This document shows, piece after piece, positions 9,016-19,114 of a DNA stretch of 64,000 bases (its first letter is position 1; each line of letters begins with the position of its first letter). A program made the position numbers and the translations under genes. The notes under the pieces are model-generated. The model was not told the DNA's origin and made no database searches. It worked only from the letters and a program-made list of their open reading frames with translations. This DNA is from Aureibacter tunicatorum (lineage in GTDB: Bacteria > Bacteroidota > Bacteroidia > Cytophagales > Cyclobacteriaceae): contig NZ_AP025305.1 of assembly GCF_036492635.1 (NCBI RefSeq), forward strand, positions 3,596,001 through 3,660,000, read 5' to 3'.

Positions 9016-11379
9016 ATGAAAAAAACTACTTACTTATTTTTATCGCTCTTGATTTTAACGTTGCGAAGCTATAGCCAAACGAGCTATACATCCGTTGGAA
9101 AATTCGATCCGAACAATCCTCAGGCTACAATAACCAAAATCAAAGATTGCCATGCTATTTACAGTCAAGATATCGCGGTTAACAGCCTCTTTGATCCTGT
9201 TATCGAAAGACATGTGATTGAGATCTGCCCTGAAAACCCCAGAATTCAAACGTCCTTCATAACCATCTCTACGGATAAAAACGATGATTCAGTCAACAAT
9301 AATAGCTTCGAAATTTATGAAGGAAAATTTGAAGATGTATGGGCAGTCACTCAATTCAAACAAGAACTAATACTCACAAACACCCCTTTGTATCTCAATG
9401 AGATCATTTACAACGACGGTTTCAAAATCATGTCCAAAGACACCATAAACGGATGTCTTACCGTAGTCTGGGATGTATACACTTATGATGATGTGAATAT
9501 AGAGATTAAAACCGATTGCGCCAGCAAGTGCAAAAGCATAGAGTCCTTTATCGATCCTGTGAATATAGATGGCATTAAGCACAATAGATTTCTCAACACA
9601 AGCAAAAGCATTTCCGCTAGCGGATACGGAGGGGTAGATTTCTTAATTCTCAATGATAGTCTAAATGCGTATTTGAACACAAATGGAATATATGGACTTG
9701 ACACGAGCATGCCTTCGCGATATGACAGTTTGCTTAATTATGAGCAATCGGATGAACTATCGAGCTTCAACTGGATCATAGATGGAGCAAAAGGTCTGGA
9801 TGAAAATCAATTCACTTCATTCTTCGTCGATCAGGGATTAAATAATGTAATCGTTCAACTTTCTATTAATGACAATAGTTCAGGCCTATTGCATGATACC
9901 ACAAAAGTGAGAACTTGCGAAGCTACCTCCATGCCTTTGCATATAAAATACATAAGCGATCAATTTGACCAAGCCCCATTCTCTTCTTCTGATATCATTG
10001 AAGTGCCATTAAGCATTAATGATTTACATTTTTACCCTAATAGCATAAAGCCTGAAATTGTTGAACTAGAATGCAATTACCCAAACGTTTATTTCGAGCA
10101 AAACGAACCGTCGCTTATACCAGACGGAGAAAACTATTCAGGCGCAAGGCTTGAGCACATCATTCCATGCAATTACTTTAATATTCAAAAAGGAGATATA
10201 GAAAGCTTAGAAATAGAGCTGGAGCATTCTTATGTCGGAGACTTGTCATTAATATTAGAATCCCCGGATGGCAAACAAGTGAAGCTATTATCCCCTAACA
10301 GATTTAATGGGGCTTCATTTGGCAATCCTTTCACCTACCAGAAAGACGGTCAATGGACTGATGCCGATGACGGCAAAAGAGACAACATGTCTCCCCAATA
10401 CGGGCAAGCATACAAGTACATTTGGAGCGCAACAGAAGGAATTGAGTTGAGCTATCATTATCAAACCAAAGATGATAACCTTCCAAACAATAATAATGCT
10501 TTCCCTGAAGGCACTGTTTTCAAGATTGAGGGAGATTTGGATACATTCATTGATAGTCCTGCCCATGGGATATGGAAGCTGATATGTTATGATCATAAAC
10601 TAGGAAACAACGGTTTTATTAAGAGTTTCAAAATTAATGCTCCGATACTCGAATACTCTTTTTCCCCACAAATTCCCCCAAATGAATATTGGGAGATTTA
10701 TTCCATGGATAAAAGCTTGCTCTTTGATTTTCCAAAATTTGATGAAAATGAAATAAATTACATTCAAGACGAATTCATAGGCCTTGATTTTTATGGATTA
10801 TACATCAATCGATACGAATCAGGAATTCCTTTCCCTATAGAAGACCAGCCCAGCAAAACTCAAATTTATTCGTTTTACTGGACTGACGAACCTATCTTCG
10901 AAGTAGAAGAATCCATCACTCATATCAATATTCACAATGGAATTAACACAGGGTCTGTTGAGCTCTCAGTTGCAAACGGCCTAGCCCCTTACACTATCAC
11001 AACCTCATCGCCTCATGGCCAAGAAGGCATGAGATTCACACAGTTAGAAAGCGGCCAGCATGAATTCACTATCATTGATGCCGTAGGCAATATGGAATCT
11101 CATATGATTACGATAAAGAACAGTGATATCGTGCTTGGCTCAATCGACGCAAAAAATAACATCAGCATTGATCCAAACCCTTTTGAAGACTACATGCTAA
11201 TCAATAACAGCAAGTACTTAAACTCGCTTCAGATTACAGACCTTCAAGGAAAGGCAGTCATAGAACTGGACAACGATATTCCCAAGCGACTTGACACAAG
11301 CCAATTAAGTTCTGGAATATACATGATCATATGCGTTACCGATGAAGGCAACCAAACTTTCAAATTGATAAAGAAATAA
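9016..11379 (+). CDS. T9SS-exported protein with P-domain
   Basis: 787 residues, with a signal peptide MKKTTYLFLSLLILTLRSYS|Q. Residues about 378-543 form a proprotein-convertase P/HomoB domain: LEHIIPCNYFNIQKGDIESL, then VGDLSLILESPDGKQVKLL, and near its end IDSPAHGIWKLICYDH. The last 70 residues (ISIDPNPFEDYMLINN, LQITDLQGKAV, LSSGIYMIICVTDEGNQTFK, terminal LIKK) are a type A T9SS C-terminal sorting domain, so the protein should cross the outer membrane by the PorSS and be cell-surface or released. No protease domain is visible before the P-domain. Residues 20-370 are unknown, possibly adhesive. Confidence 0.9.
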   Translation: MKKTTYLFLSLLILTLRSYSQTSYTSVGKFDPNNPQATITKIKDCHAIYSQDIAVNSLFDPVIERHVIEICPENPRIQTSFITISTDKNDDSVNNNSFEIYEGKFEDVWAVTQFKQELILTNTPLYLNEIIYNDGFKIMSKDTINGCLTVVWDVYTYDDVNIEIKTDCASKCKSIESFIDPVNIDGIKHNRFLNTSKSISASGYGGVDFLILNDSLNAYLNTNGIYGLDTSMPSRYDSLLNYEQSDELSSFNWIIDGAKGLDENQFTSFFVDQGLNNVIVQLSINDNSSGLLHDTTKVRTCEATSMPLHIKYISDQFDQAPFSSSDIIEVPLSINDLHFYPNSIKPEIVELECNYPNVYFEQNEPSLIPDGENYSGARLEHIIPCNYFNIQKGDIESLEIELEHSYVGDLSLILESPDGKQVKLLSPNRFNGASFGNPFTYQKDGQWTDADDGKRDNMSPQYGQAYKYIWSATEGIELSYHYQTKDDNLPNNNNAFPEGTVFKIEGDLDTFIDSPAHGIWKLICYDHKLGNNGFIKSFKINAPILEYSFSPQIPPNEYWEIYSMDKSLLFDFPKFDENEINYIQDEFIGLDFYGLYINRYESGIPFPIEDQPSKTQIYSFYWTDEPIFEVEESITHINIHNGINTGSVELSVANGLAPYTITTSSPHGQEGMRFTQLESGQHEFTIIDAVGNMESHMITIKNSDIVLGSIDAKNNISIDPNPFEDYMLINNSKYLNSLQITDLQGKAVIELDNDIPKRLDTSQLSSGIYMIICVTDEGNQTFKLIKK

Positions 11380-11430
11380 CCTTTTGCACACATGACTTTG
11401 AGAGAAGAATAGCGAGGTACAATCTAATTA

Positions 11431-11477
11431 CGCTAAGATAGCATAGGAATCAATCGATTTACTTTGCTATTTTAGCG
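11431..11477 (+). terminator. Hairpin terminator after the T9SS gene
   Basis: CGCTAAGATAGCA (11431-11443) pairs with TGCTATTTTAGCG (11465-11477) over 13 bp with one G-U and a 21-base loop. It lies between the T9SS gene and the ATG at 11504, so it could also sit in the 5' leader of the next gene, only 27 bases from its start. Confidence 0.55.
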
Positions 11478-11503
11478 TTAATAGTATATTAAAAACGCTG
11501 AAA

Positions 11504-12247
11504 ATGAAAAAAGAAGTATTTTTAATTATTTTACTGACAGTTTGCTCTTTTAATCTTTACAGCCAAGACTTTGATTGCTCTACATACTACAAGAAATACT
11601 ATGAAGACCTGAATAACGACGCCTTAAACCCCAACAAAGAATGTATCAATAATCTAGACGCATTTTGCGCTGGCGTTAAACAAGGTTTGGAATCGAAAGA
11701 ATTATCCATCAAGCAAATTGGAAGCCCTGATCATATCGGAACTTGCTCTTATGCATCTTATGAGAACTATGGCGTCAATTTGATTATGACAGGTGGTATC
11801 ATAGATGATGCAAAAGTCAATGATGAAAATGCCGGCTTTAACTTTATCATGAAACAACGAATCCAAGATAGCCTAGGACTGGAAACTTACAAAGGTTTAG
11901 GCAAAAAAGACAGCAAATGGATTGAGCTTAATTCTGATCTGATAAAAGCTTTTTGCAATACATTAGTCATAGAGAATGCAACGGATTCAACTATCATTTT
12001 AATAATTGATGAAATAAAAATCGCTAAGACAGATTTTAAAAATCTAGACGGGGTGATCTTTACAGACGCGCTAGGCAATGACAAATTTTCTTACAATGAC
12101 CTATTAAACGGCATAAAAATAAATTGCACTGGAGATAGAAATAAGCGCGGATTTCTGCTTCTTGATTTCAAAGAATATTCGAACCCAAGATTTTGCAAAT
12201 GCAAGCTTATGCCTAGATGGATCGTTCCAATTCGAACAAAAATATAA
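11504..12247 (+). CDS. Secreted Cys-rich protein of unknown function
   Basis: 247 residues. Signal peptide MKKEVFLIILLTVCSFNLYS|QDF. The mature protein has about eight Cys (DFDCSTYYKKYY, NKECINN, DAFCAGV, IGTCSYASYENYG, KAFCNTL, KINCTGD, RFCKCKL), suggesting periplasmic or extracellular disulfides. No family recognised. The upstream hairpin separates it from the T9SS protein, so it probably has its own promoter. Confidence 0.78.
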   Translation: MKKEVFLIILLTVCSFNLYSQDFDCSTYYKKYYEDLNNDALNPNKECINNLDAFCAGVKQGLESKELSIKQIGSPDHIGTCSYASYENYGVNLIMTGGIIDDAKVNDENAGFNFIMKQRIQDSLGLETYKGLGKKDSKWIELNSDLIKAFCNTLVIENATDSTIILIIDEIKIAKTDFKNLDGVIFTDALGNDKFSYNDLLNGIKINCTGDRNKRGFLLLDFKEYSNPRFCKCKLMPRWIVPIRTKI

Positions 12248-12538
12248 AAGCTAAGTCAAGTTCGTAAATTTTCCTTTGCACATACATTCCCACATCAATC
12301 CGCATACCTATTCCAATACACTGCATCATTTGATGTCTTGATTAGATATTTTTTCATTCAATTTCAAATACTTTGAGAATATACTGATTTGGTTGATTCA
12401 AAGAATCAATAACGTTTCTTTGAAAGAGCACAATACGGTCTTATATTACCCCTTAAATATACTTTTTAACCAAAAACAACGACCCAAGATATTTTAAAAT
12501 AATACGGTGTTCGTAATTTTAATTTAGCCATTATATAA

Positions 12539-13381
12539 ATGATAATCAGAAGAAAAAATCGATTAATCAAAAAACTTCTAAAACACGAATTGACGCAATT
12601 ACTCATACTGTTGCTATTTATTTGTTTTCTGATTATTTACACATATTTCGACAGCAGATCAACATTTGAATTTTCCATCATTACAAGCTACTATTACTAC
12701 TTTCTAATAATTTATTCTATTTTACTAATACTTTCCATTCCTTCGATCTTAATGTATATCCATTATTATCAAGAAAATAAAACCATGGACATTGTTTTAG
12801 ACGAGAAAGCTCAATCCATTACAATTAGTAAAGATAATCAAACTAAAATCTACAAATTCAACGAAGTAGAGTACTCTGTTTATAATCTTGCGATTTATTA
12901 CAAAAATAGAGCTGACAACAGAAATCGAAAAAAAATGATGTTATCAAACTTTGCCTATTGGGATTTAAAATTCTCAGATGGAAAAAGATACTTCATTACG
13001 AATATAATGGTTGATTTTTTACACAAAAATAAATTGTTCCTCCCCACAAGATACAGGTATAGATTCTTACCATTCATTGATAAAAAAGAAAGCAACAAGG
13101 AATATAAATCCAACCTAAAGCAAAAAGATATTGACCAAATTAATTCTTTCGCACAAAAATATGGACAATACAGCGATCACTTAGTAGAAATAAAACACTA
13201 TGATGACAATAAAAACGACCTTATAGCCAACAGTGACAATCATTACATGAAAGTCCATAAAAATAAAAAAATAAATGAATTAGAAAGAATTCTAGCTAAC
13301 AAAGAGATATATAATGAAGAATGCATTCAAGCAGTAACTGAACTCATTAGAATCAAAAAAATGGAAAAGTCTATTAAATAA
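12539..13381 (+). CDS. Two-TM membrane protein with cytosolic PH-like domain
   Basis: 280 residues. Two membrane helices near the N-terminus (about 20-35, LILLLFICFLIIYTYF; about 52-73, YYYYFLIIYSILLILSIP), then a soluble domain with the strand pattern IVLDEKAQSITISK, KIYKFNEVEYSVYN and WDLKFSDGKRYFIT. That pattern is common to bacterial PH-like membrane proteins of Bacteroidota. The C-terminus is helical and basic. Very AT-rich codons. It precedes the HExxH protein by 65 bases and may share a transcript with it. Role unknown. Confidence 0.75.
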   Translation: MIIRRKNRLIKKLLKHELTQLLILLLFICFLIIYTYFDSRSTFEFSIITSYYYYFLIIYSILLILSIPSILMYIHYYQENKTMDIVLDEKAQSITISKDNQTKIYKFNEVEYSVYNLAIYYKNRADNRNRKKMMLSNFAYWDLKFSDGKRYFITNIMVDFLHKNKLFLPTRYRYRFLPFIDKKESNKEYKSNLKQKDIDQINSFAQKYGQYSDHLVEIKHYDDNKNDLIANSDNHYMKVHKNKKINELERILANKEIYNEECIQAVTELIRIKKMEKSIK

Positions 13382-13446
13382 AAAACTTAACCTCTTTCCC
13401 CTCCCATATTAAAAACTCATACTCAACATTAATTTTTACAACTCAT

Positions 13447-14208
13447 ATGTTATTTGGAAAAGTAAAATCAACGGTAACACCGGAAGACAAGGAATGGATA
13501 GAAGACGCATTCTTATGGTTTGAAAACGTATATGGCGCTAAGTTCTTGAAATCAATTCAAATCATTGAACCTACCCAAGATTTTTTCAACTATACATTCA
13601 CACAGTCGGAAGATGATGCACATTATTTAATGGGTCGAATTTGTGAAATCATGCATATTGATCAAAGATTGATAGAATTATACTTTTTCAATGACGCTCC
13701 CATGGAATTTGAACAAGAAGGGATTTACACCACCTCTAATCCTGACGATACCGGCAAGAAAAATCATTGGGCTTTAGGAGAATTTTCTCAAAAAGAAAAC
13801 GGCAAATTCCAAATTGGCATTGAGCTCAAAGAATTGCAAAACCCTGAATCTCTGATATCAACCATGGCGCATGAACTTTCCCATTTTAAACTCCTTGCTG
13901 ACAATAGAATCGATGGAAATGATGAAGAACTCACTGATTTAAATTGCATCATCTTTGGTTTTGGAATATTCTTAAGCAATTCCATATTTAGCTTTCAGCA
14001 ATGGCAAGGAGCTTCTTTTGGAGGTTGGGAGACAAAACGCTCGGGCTACATTCCGGAACAAGTAGCGACTTATGCTATGGCTTTGCTTCAAAACTATCAG
14101 CAAGGAGATGATTCTTGGTCAAAATACCTGAATAATTCGGTCAAGAAAATGTATGACAAAAACATCCGCTACCTGAGAAAGACTAAAGACCAAATCAAAT
14201 TCAAATAG
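13447..14208 (+). CDS. HExxH putative zinc metallopeptidase-like protein
   Basis: 253 residues, soluble, no signal peptide. The core is ISTMAHELSHFKLL with His142, Glu143 and His146, followed by DEELTDLNCIIFGFGIF, whose Glu160/161 and Asp164 are placed to supply a third zinc ligand as in gluzincin-like folds. The C-terminal part (GYIPEQVATYAMALL) is helical. It looks like a cytosolic metal-dependent peptidase of an uncharacterised family; proteolysis is inferred from the motif only. Confidence 0.75.
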   Translation: MLFGKVKSTVTPEDKEWIEDAFLWFENVYGAKFLKSIQIIEPTQDFFNYTFTQSEDDAHYLMGRICEIMHIDQRLIELYFFNDAPMEFEQEGIYTTSNPDDTGKKNHWALGEFSQKENGKFQIGIELKELQNPESLISTMAHELSHFKLLADNRIDGNDEELTDLNCIIFGFGIFLSNSIFSFQQWQGASFGGWETKRSGYIPEQVATYAMALLQNYQQGDDSWSKYLNNSVKKMYDKNIRYLRKTKDQIKFK

Positions 14209-14411
14209 ACTAAACAGCTAACTAAAAGAAGCATAAAAATCGAATTTCTGGTTGACAATGATTAAGACTGCTCATTGTAATCCCCCCAAACAACAAGAAC
14301 TTAATTGCTTCCTGCAAACTCATAATCAAAATTTAGAAGCAAAATACCAGACTCGCAAAAATGTATACGTCATCTACAAAAATGTTTAAGTTCAAAAGGC
14401 TCTTCACGATC

Positions 14412-14419
14412 TAACTTTG
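14412..14419 (+). promoter_or_regulatory. -7 box TAACTTTG before the hydrolase gene
   Basis: TAACTTTG matches the Bacteroidota TAnnTTTG -7 element 45 bases before the ATG at 14464. No good -33 TTTG is seen at the usual spacing. Confidence 0.35.
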
Positions 14420-14463
14420 CATCAGTTAATAATCAAGATCGCAACCACCTAAATAATAATATT

Positions 14464-15396
14464 ATGAGCAATTTCAAAGCAGGAACAAACGAAGTAACTT
14501 TTAAAAGTCAAGGCGCAACATTGGCGGGACTTATTTTTACACCGGAGAATTTTGACGCATCCGAGAAGTATCCAACCGTGGTATTTTCTGGTCCTTTCAA
14601 TCAAGTAAAAGAGCAAATGGGATCTGTTTACGGCAAAAAAATGGCCGCTTTGGGCTATGTATTCTTGTCATATGATCCGTACAGCTTCGGTGAAAGCGAA
14701 GGCATGCCTAGAAATAACGAGCATGCTCATCATAAAATGGAAAGTATCCGAGACGCGGTTAGTTATTTAGGTACTTTGCCTTTCGTGGATAGAGACAAAC
14801 TCTTTGGATTTGGCGGATGCGCAAGCGGAGGATACATGCCAATCGTAGCGACATCAGACAAACGATTGAAAGCTATCGCCACAGTGAGCGGAATGATGGA
14901 CAACATGGCGTCTTACTTCGGAGCGATGAGCAAAGAACAACTTATGCCACTATTCGAAATGGCGAACAATGCTCGGCAAAAAGCTTACGAAACAGGTAAC
15001 ATGGAATATTATGACGCATTGAACATGAATGCAATTGATCCGAACAATCTTCCTGAAGGCGCAGTAGGCGAAGGCTACGACTACTACATGACAAAAAGAG
15101 CAGGAAAAGAAACATATCCCAACTATTCGCACATGGCTCCGATGACATTGATGGAGAATGCTCCTATGACAAGCGCTGTCACCTATGCTCCTTTTCTTTA
15201 CACGCCATACTTGGGCATTATCGGCGAGAAGGCTGATACTGGTATTCTCACCGAGATGTTTTACGATAAATGCAGCGAGCCAAAGGAGCTTTTCAAGGTA
15301 CCAGGCGCCACCCACGTTAGTCTTTATGATATAGACCAAGACGTAGATCAAGCCGTGGCGAAAATGGATGAGTTCTTTAAAAAACACTCCAAATAA
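14464..15396 (+). CDS. Alpha/beta hydrolase, dienelactone-hydrolase-like (YcjY type)
   Basis: 310 residues, cytosolic. Motifs: SGPFNQVKEQMG (oxyanion loop), LSYDPYSFGESEG, the nucleophile elbow GGCASGG with Ser121 (Cys119 adjacent), and ATHVSLYD near the C-terminus supplying the catalytic His. The order matches the YcjY/dienelactone-hydrolase-like family. Codons are less AT-rich than in neighbours, which may indicate high expression. The AraC regulator 243 bases downstream on the same strand may control it. The substrate is not predictable. Confidence 0.87.
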   Translation: MSNFKAGTNEVTFKSQGATLAGLIFTPENFDASEKYPTVVFSGPFNQVKEQMGSVYGKKMAALGYVFLSYDPYSFGESEGMPRNNEHAHHKMESIRDAVSYLGTLPFVDRDKLFGFGGCASGGYMPIVATSDKRLKAIATVSGMMDNMASYFGAMSKEQLMPLFEMANNARQKAYETGNMEYYDALNMNAIDPNNLPEGAVGEGYDYYMTKRAGKETYPNYSHMAPMTLMENAPMTSAVTYAPFLYTPYLGIIGEKADTGILTEMFYDKCSEPKELFKVPGATHVSLYDIDQDVDQAVAKMDEFFKKHSK

Positions 15397-15639
15397 TACG
15401 CTTAACATTTTCACGGTTTAGGCTTATATTATTTTGTTTCACTTAACTTGATATGCGCGATTGAATAAAAAAACAAATCTGTCAAATCGTAAAAAACATC
15501 GCCACACATGTGCAAGAAAGTCATTCGGTTTTCTTGCGCTTCCAATACTTGAGCATGAGTAAATGATCTATTCCACATTGAAACTCATCCTTGAGAATCT
15601 AGTATACTGACCAAAAGACATTACTATTAGCATGACGAT

Positions 15640-16566
15640 ATGAAAATGATAAGCTACAATTCTATTTCAGAATTCCATAAAGAGAACAACTTTTCACCAC
15701 CAGAAAATCCTTTGTTTAGCATCATCCACACTCAAATGAAGGAAAGCGAGACCAGCAAATGCGAAGAAGAAAAATCTGAGTCAATCAGCATGACCAACAA
15801 CTTCTACTCTATCAGTCTTAAAAATATCATTTCGGGTGAAATAGTATATGGACGAACCAAGTATGATTGTACTAACGGCACATTGCTCTTCACAGCTCCA
15901 AATCAGACCATGGTATTCAAAAATATGGTGTTCAGTTCCGAGGCTTTTCACATCGCATTCCACAAAGATTATCTCAATGGAAGCCCTTTGTTTGACAAGA
16001 TCAAAAAATACCATTTCTTTAATTACCACGTGAATGAAGCTCTTCATCTATCGCCCAAAGAAGAAAAGCTCATGAAGTCTCTATTCAAAAATATCGAGAC
16101 CGAATACCATAACAACCAAGATGAATTCAGCAAAGAAATTATCCTGTCCCATTTGGAGACTTTGCTAAAATACGCGGATAGGTACTACAAACGACAATTT
16201 TTGGATCGAAAACAAATCAATCAAACCTTGCACACTCGCTTCAAAAATATACTAAACGAATATTTCGCCACGCAACAATTGGAAGAAAAAGGCATACCAA
16301 CAGTTGATTGGCTGGCCAAGCAACTGGGCGTTAGTCATCGGTATATGAGCGATACTATTAAAGCGGAAACGGGCAAAACCGCCGTTGACCAAATCAATCT
16401 GTACCTGATCGAAGAGTCCAAAAACTTATTGCTCGCACCCAACACTTCCATATCGGAAACAGCATATAAGCTTGGCTTTGAGTACCCGCAATACTTCTCG
16501 AGATTATTTAAGAAGAAAACAGGAATAAGCCCAAAAGAATATATAGAGTCAGCAGGGATGAATTAA
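15640..16566 (+). CDS. AraC-family transcriptional regulator
   Basis: 308 residues. The C-terminal 100 residues form the two-HTH AraC domain: VDWLAKQLGVSHRYMSDTIK, TAVDQINLYLIEESKNLL, ISETAYKLGFEYPQYFSRLF and the signature FKKKTGISPKEY. The N-terminal 190 residues are a cupin-like sensor with short strands (LLFTAPNQTMVFKN). This is the common Bacteroidota type that often governs an adjacent oxidoreductase or hydrolase; here the neighbour is the hydrolase at 14464. Start ATG 15640 or 15646. Confidence 0.92.
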   Translation: MKMISYNSISEFHKENNFSPPENPLFSIIHTQMKESETSKCEEEKSESISMTNNFYSISLKNIISGEIVYGRTKYDCTNGTLLFTAPNQTMVFKNMVFSSEAFHIAFHKDYLNGSPLFDKIKKYHFFNYHVNEALHLSPKEEKLMKSLFKNIETEYHNNQDEFSKEIILSHLETLLKYADRYYKRQFLDRKQINQTLHTRFKNILNEYFATQQLEEKGIPTVDWLAKQLGVSHRYMSDTIKAETGKTAVDQINLYLIEESKNLLLAPNTSISETAYKLGFEYPQYFSRLFKKKTGISPKEYIESAGMN

Positions 16567-16572
16567 ATAAAA

Positions 16573-16609
16573 AGCCCAAGCCAAAGTTACTAAAAACCTT
16601 GTTCGGGCT
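16573..16609. terminator. Weak hairpin between convergent genes
   Basis: AGCCC (16573-16577) pairs with GGGCT (16605-16609) between the convergent AraC and DUF4476 genes. The stem is short and the loop long, so it is a weak candidate. Confidence 0.3.
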
Positions 16610-16633
16610 ACATTATTCTAAAATTAACGCTAT

Positions 16634-17755
16634 TTATTGCTGTTCCAAGAATTCTTCAAGAGCCTCTTTATTCTTATTGTAAGCCAGCTCTTTGACAGCC
16701 AAATAGTATTTATGCTTGTCTGATGTAAATTGATAAGCCATCTTTGCAAACTTAAGACGAGGAGCATCCAAGTTGAACAAGCCCATCAACTCCACTACTT
16801 GAGCGGCATTCACGCAACCTTTGACTTGCAGATACTCACTGGCCATAGGAACCGGCTTACCTCCGCTATCAATTTCGGACTTCAAATCGTCTCTCAAAGA
16901 AGAGAATTCATTATATGTCAGCGCGCAAGGTTCCGATGTACTGCTTTTCGGCTTTTCTTTTGTCTCCTCCACAACTTCCGCGACTTCTTCGACAGGCTCT
17001 TTATACGCGGAACTTTTGATATCAATCGTTTCAAACTTTATCTCTGTCAAATTCAGCACTTGGAATACGCCCGTCCAGTCAATAAAATATTTAGAATTTC
17101 CTTCAGGCGTGATATTAATCGCAAATGTATAGGACTTCCCATTAAACACAATATCTCCCTTCTTCACAATCTTGGCCTTTCCCCCTTCGACAGTTATTTT
17201 CTCAAGATCGATTTTCCCCACTCTATTTTTGCCTCCTTCGTAAGAACACTTCACTTCAACGAATACGCGGTCGCTGTAAACATTGTATTCCATAAGCTTG
17301 ATTTTAAAATCGCCAACGCTCTGATTCGCGCCGGAAGCAAGAGTCAACTTATCGGCATTTAATGATTCGCCATTGCCCACAGCATACCGGATGCCATGCA
17401 AATTAAGCTTCAACAAATCAGCATGAGCCTTAATCGGAGATTTTACTCGGAACGCATTGTATATGGTTTTGCTTTCACCTGATTTCAATACAGTCTGTCC
17501 AGAGGTTGGTCGCATCTCGCCGTCTCCTTGAAGCAAGGCTATCTCGGATCTATCAATGACTAAAACTCCGTCGCCAACATTCTTCGCTTTGTAATTGATA
17601 TAATAATTGGATGAAGACGATTTCACTTTTTCAAAAGCAATGCTGACTTGATTTGCGCGAATCGTCTGCGGGATATTGTACGTCGCAACTTGCGCGAAAG
17701 CGAGATTGAGAAGAAATAAAGTAATAATTGAAACAAAAGTAAATTTTTTAAGCAT
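16634..17755 (-). CDS. Secreted protein with C-terminal DUF4476 domain
   Basis: 373 residues. Signal peptide MLKKFTFVSIITLFLLNLAFA|Q. Residues 25-250 are beta-rich (NYYINYKAKNVGDGVLVIDR, GKIDLEKITVEGGKAKIV) and resemble conjugative-transposon TraN-like or immunoglobulin-like folds without a firm match. An acidic linker (EEVAEVVEETKEKPK) leads to a DUF4476 domain at about 280-365: YNEFSSLRDDLKSEIDSG, CVNAAQVVELMGLFNLDAPR, LKFAKMAYQFTSDKHKYYL. DUF4476 is a helical module of unknown role seen in secreted Bacteroidota proteins. Confidence 0.82.
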   Translation of the reverse strand: MLKKFTFVSIITLFLLNLAFAQVATYNIPQTIRANQVSIAFEKVKSSSSNYYINYKAKNVGDGVLVIDRSEIALLQGDGEMRPTSGQTVLKSGESKTIYNAFRVKSPIKAHADLLKLNLHGIRYAVGNGESLNADKLTLASGANQSVGDFKIKLMEYNVYSDRVFVEVKCSYEGGKNRVGKIDLEKITVEGGKAKIVKKGDIVFNGKSYTFAINITPEGNSKYFIDWTGVFQVLNLTEIKFETIDIKSSAYKEPVEEVAEVVEETKEKPKSSTSEPCALTYNEFSSLRDDLKSEIDSGGKPVPMASEYLQVKGCVNAAQVVELMGLFNLDAPRLKFAKMAYQFTSDKHKYYLAVKELAYNKNKEALEEFLEQQ

Positions 17756-18076
17756 ATGATTCCCCGTTTATTCGTTGAAATAGTTTTGTTCTTGATTAGA
17801 ATAAATTAATGCGACTTTTGACTCTAATGCCGTTTCAAGATAAAAACATATTCGATCATTTAAAAATTAGGGGAAAGGAATTAGAAATTAGAGTAAATTG
17901 AATGCTACAGGTACTTTCTCTATCGAGAAATAATGACAAATTGAGTAATCCGTACCGTTAAGAATATCGCTAAGTCTACAAACATCTCTTTCAGTTTTGT
18001 TAAAAAAATCGAAAGACACTTATTTAATCAACCTGAGATAAGAAATGAAAATTTACAGTTGCGAGTTAAGTATGGT
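17756..18076. other. 321-bp gap, nothing clear
   Basis: Spacer upstream of the DUF4476 gene and downstream of the membrane protein at 18077. No ORF, hairpin or repeat that I would defend. Confidence 0.5.
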
Positions 18077-18538
18077 CTATACCTCTACTTGAATATTTTG
18101 AAAATGAGTTCTTATAAACTCTCTTAATTCACTTTCAAGATTTTGCTTTTTAATATCCTGAAGCGATAATTTCTTTTTATCTCCCGAATATGTTTCTATA
18201 AAAATTTGATTACCTGATGTTAGGCTTTTGTAAGTAAAATAAGTCCCTGTTAAAATTAGAACAATAGACATTGCTATTTCTTCGATATAAATTTTACCAT
18301 AGCTATCATCAAACAAAGCTTGATATACCTCATTAATGTATTTTATACCAAAAATTAAAATTCCTACTCCAATTGCTAAGATGACTATCCAATTATTAAG
18401 CTCCATTCCCTTAGCTATTCTAATCCTTTTTATATCTTTAGCCAAGAAGGATTTATAATTGTATCTGCTTCTTAATAAATGAATCCCTTTTGAATTGATA
18501 CCATACTCGGATGTTTCAAAGTTATAATTGTCTGTCAT
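18077..18538 (-). CDS. Two-TM membrane protein, PH-like ends
   Basis: 153 residues. An N-terminal soluble part (SEYGINSKGIHLLRSRYNYK, FLAKDIKRIRI) precedes two membrane helices (WIVILAIGVGILIFGI and IAMSIVLILTGTYFTY), then ends with IFIETYSGDKKKLSLQDIKK and a helical tail. The strand pattern resembles a split PH-like domain around a helical hairpin, a layout seen in small bacterial membrane proteins. Function unknown. Confidence 0.75.
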   Translation of the reverse strand: MTDNYNFETSEYGINSKGIHLLRSRYNYKSFLAKDIKRIRIAKGMELNNWIVILAIGVGILIFGIKYINEVYQALFDDSYGKIYIEEIAMSIVLILTGTYFTYKSLTSGNQIFIETYSGDKKKLSLQDIKKQNLESELREFIRTHFQNIQVEV

Positions 18539-18806
18539 ATTTCAACATAATACATAATTACACATTATATAATAAATTGAATTAATATTTTAATTAAAAA
18601 ACACTATCAATCATATTACATACTAAAGACATGAAATTTAACAACACATCCTAAATTAAACCAAGAAACAACTTTAGCGAATCAGCCCCAACATAACTTG
18701 AAGCTAATACTAGAGCTGATTATTAAGATTTAAAATTGCTAATCTATGAATGTTGAGACCGGCAAGCTTGAATGAAATACTGAAAAGGCTTAAATAAACT
18801 AAGGAT

Positions 18807-19091
18807 TTAAACTAAAATTCTATTGAGGTAAAATAAGGCTAAAACGATGCTAAAAATCGTCCCGAAATATCCAAATGAACGTCTGATAAGATGATTAGGG
18901 TGATTGAGCTTTTCCACGCTCATCTCATCTTCGCCAATATCTGACATGGAGATGTACATGGCGCCAAAAATTATCCATGACAATGCCGTTTCCAAACCAT
19001 TGGAAAAATAAGCCAAAATACCTGAAATGACTAAAGCAAAGCCAGCGATCAAATGAAGTCTTTCAATTGTTATTAAATAGTCTTTCTTCAT
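18807..19091 (-). CDS. Small inner-membrane protein next to the flavoprotein
   Basis: 94 residues with three hydrophobic helices (LHLIAGFALVISGILAYF, ALSWIIFGAMYISMS, YFGTIFSIVLALFYL). It begins 23 bases after the flavoprotein stop, on the same strand, so the two form an operon. The middle loop GEDEMSVEKLNHPNH is polar. I do not recognise it beyond a DUF2892-like size and layout. The pairing suggests it anchors or serves the flavoprotein, which is inference. Confidence 0.78.
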   Translation of the reverse strand: MKKDYLITIERLHLIAGFALVISGILAYFSNGLETALSWIIFGAMYISMSDIGEDEMSVEKLNHPNHLIRRSFGYFGTIFSIVLALFYLNRILV

Positions 19092-19114
19092 ATTTTATAA
19101 AAATTTTTCAAATG

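Noticed and set aside
14950-15414. 154-codon minus-strand ORF opposite the hydrolase at 14464
   Set aside because: It lies wholly antisense to a gene with a clear catalytic triad, and its translation (runs of Cys, Phe, His) has no domain features.
16730-17362. 210-codon plus-strand ORF opposite the DUF4476 gene
   Set aside because: Antisense to a protein with signal peptide and DUF4476; the translation is Arg/Phe/His-rich noise.
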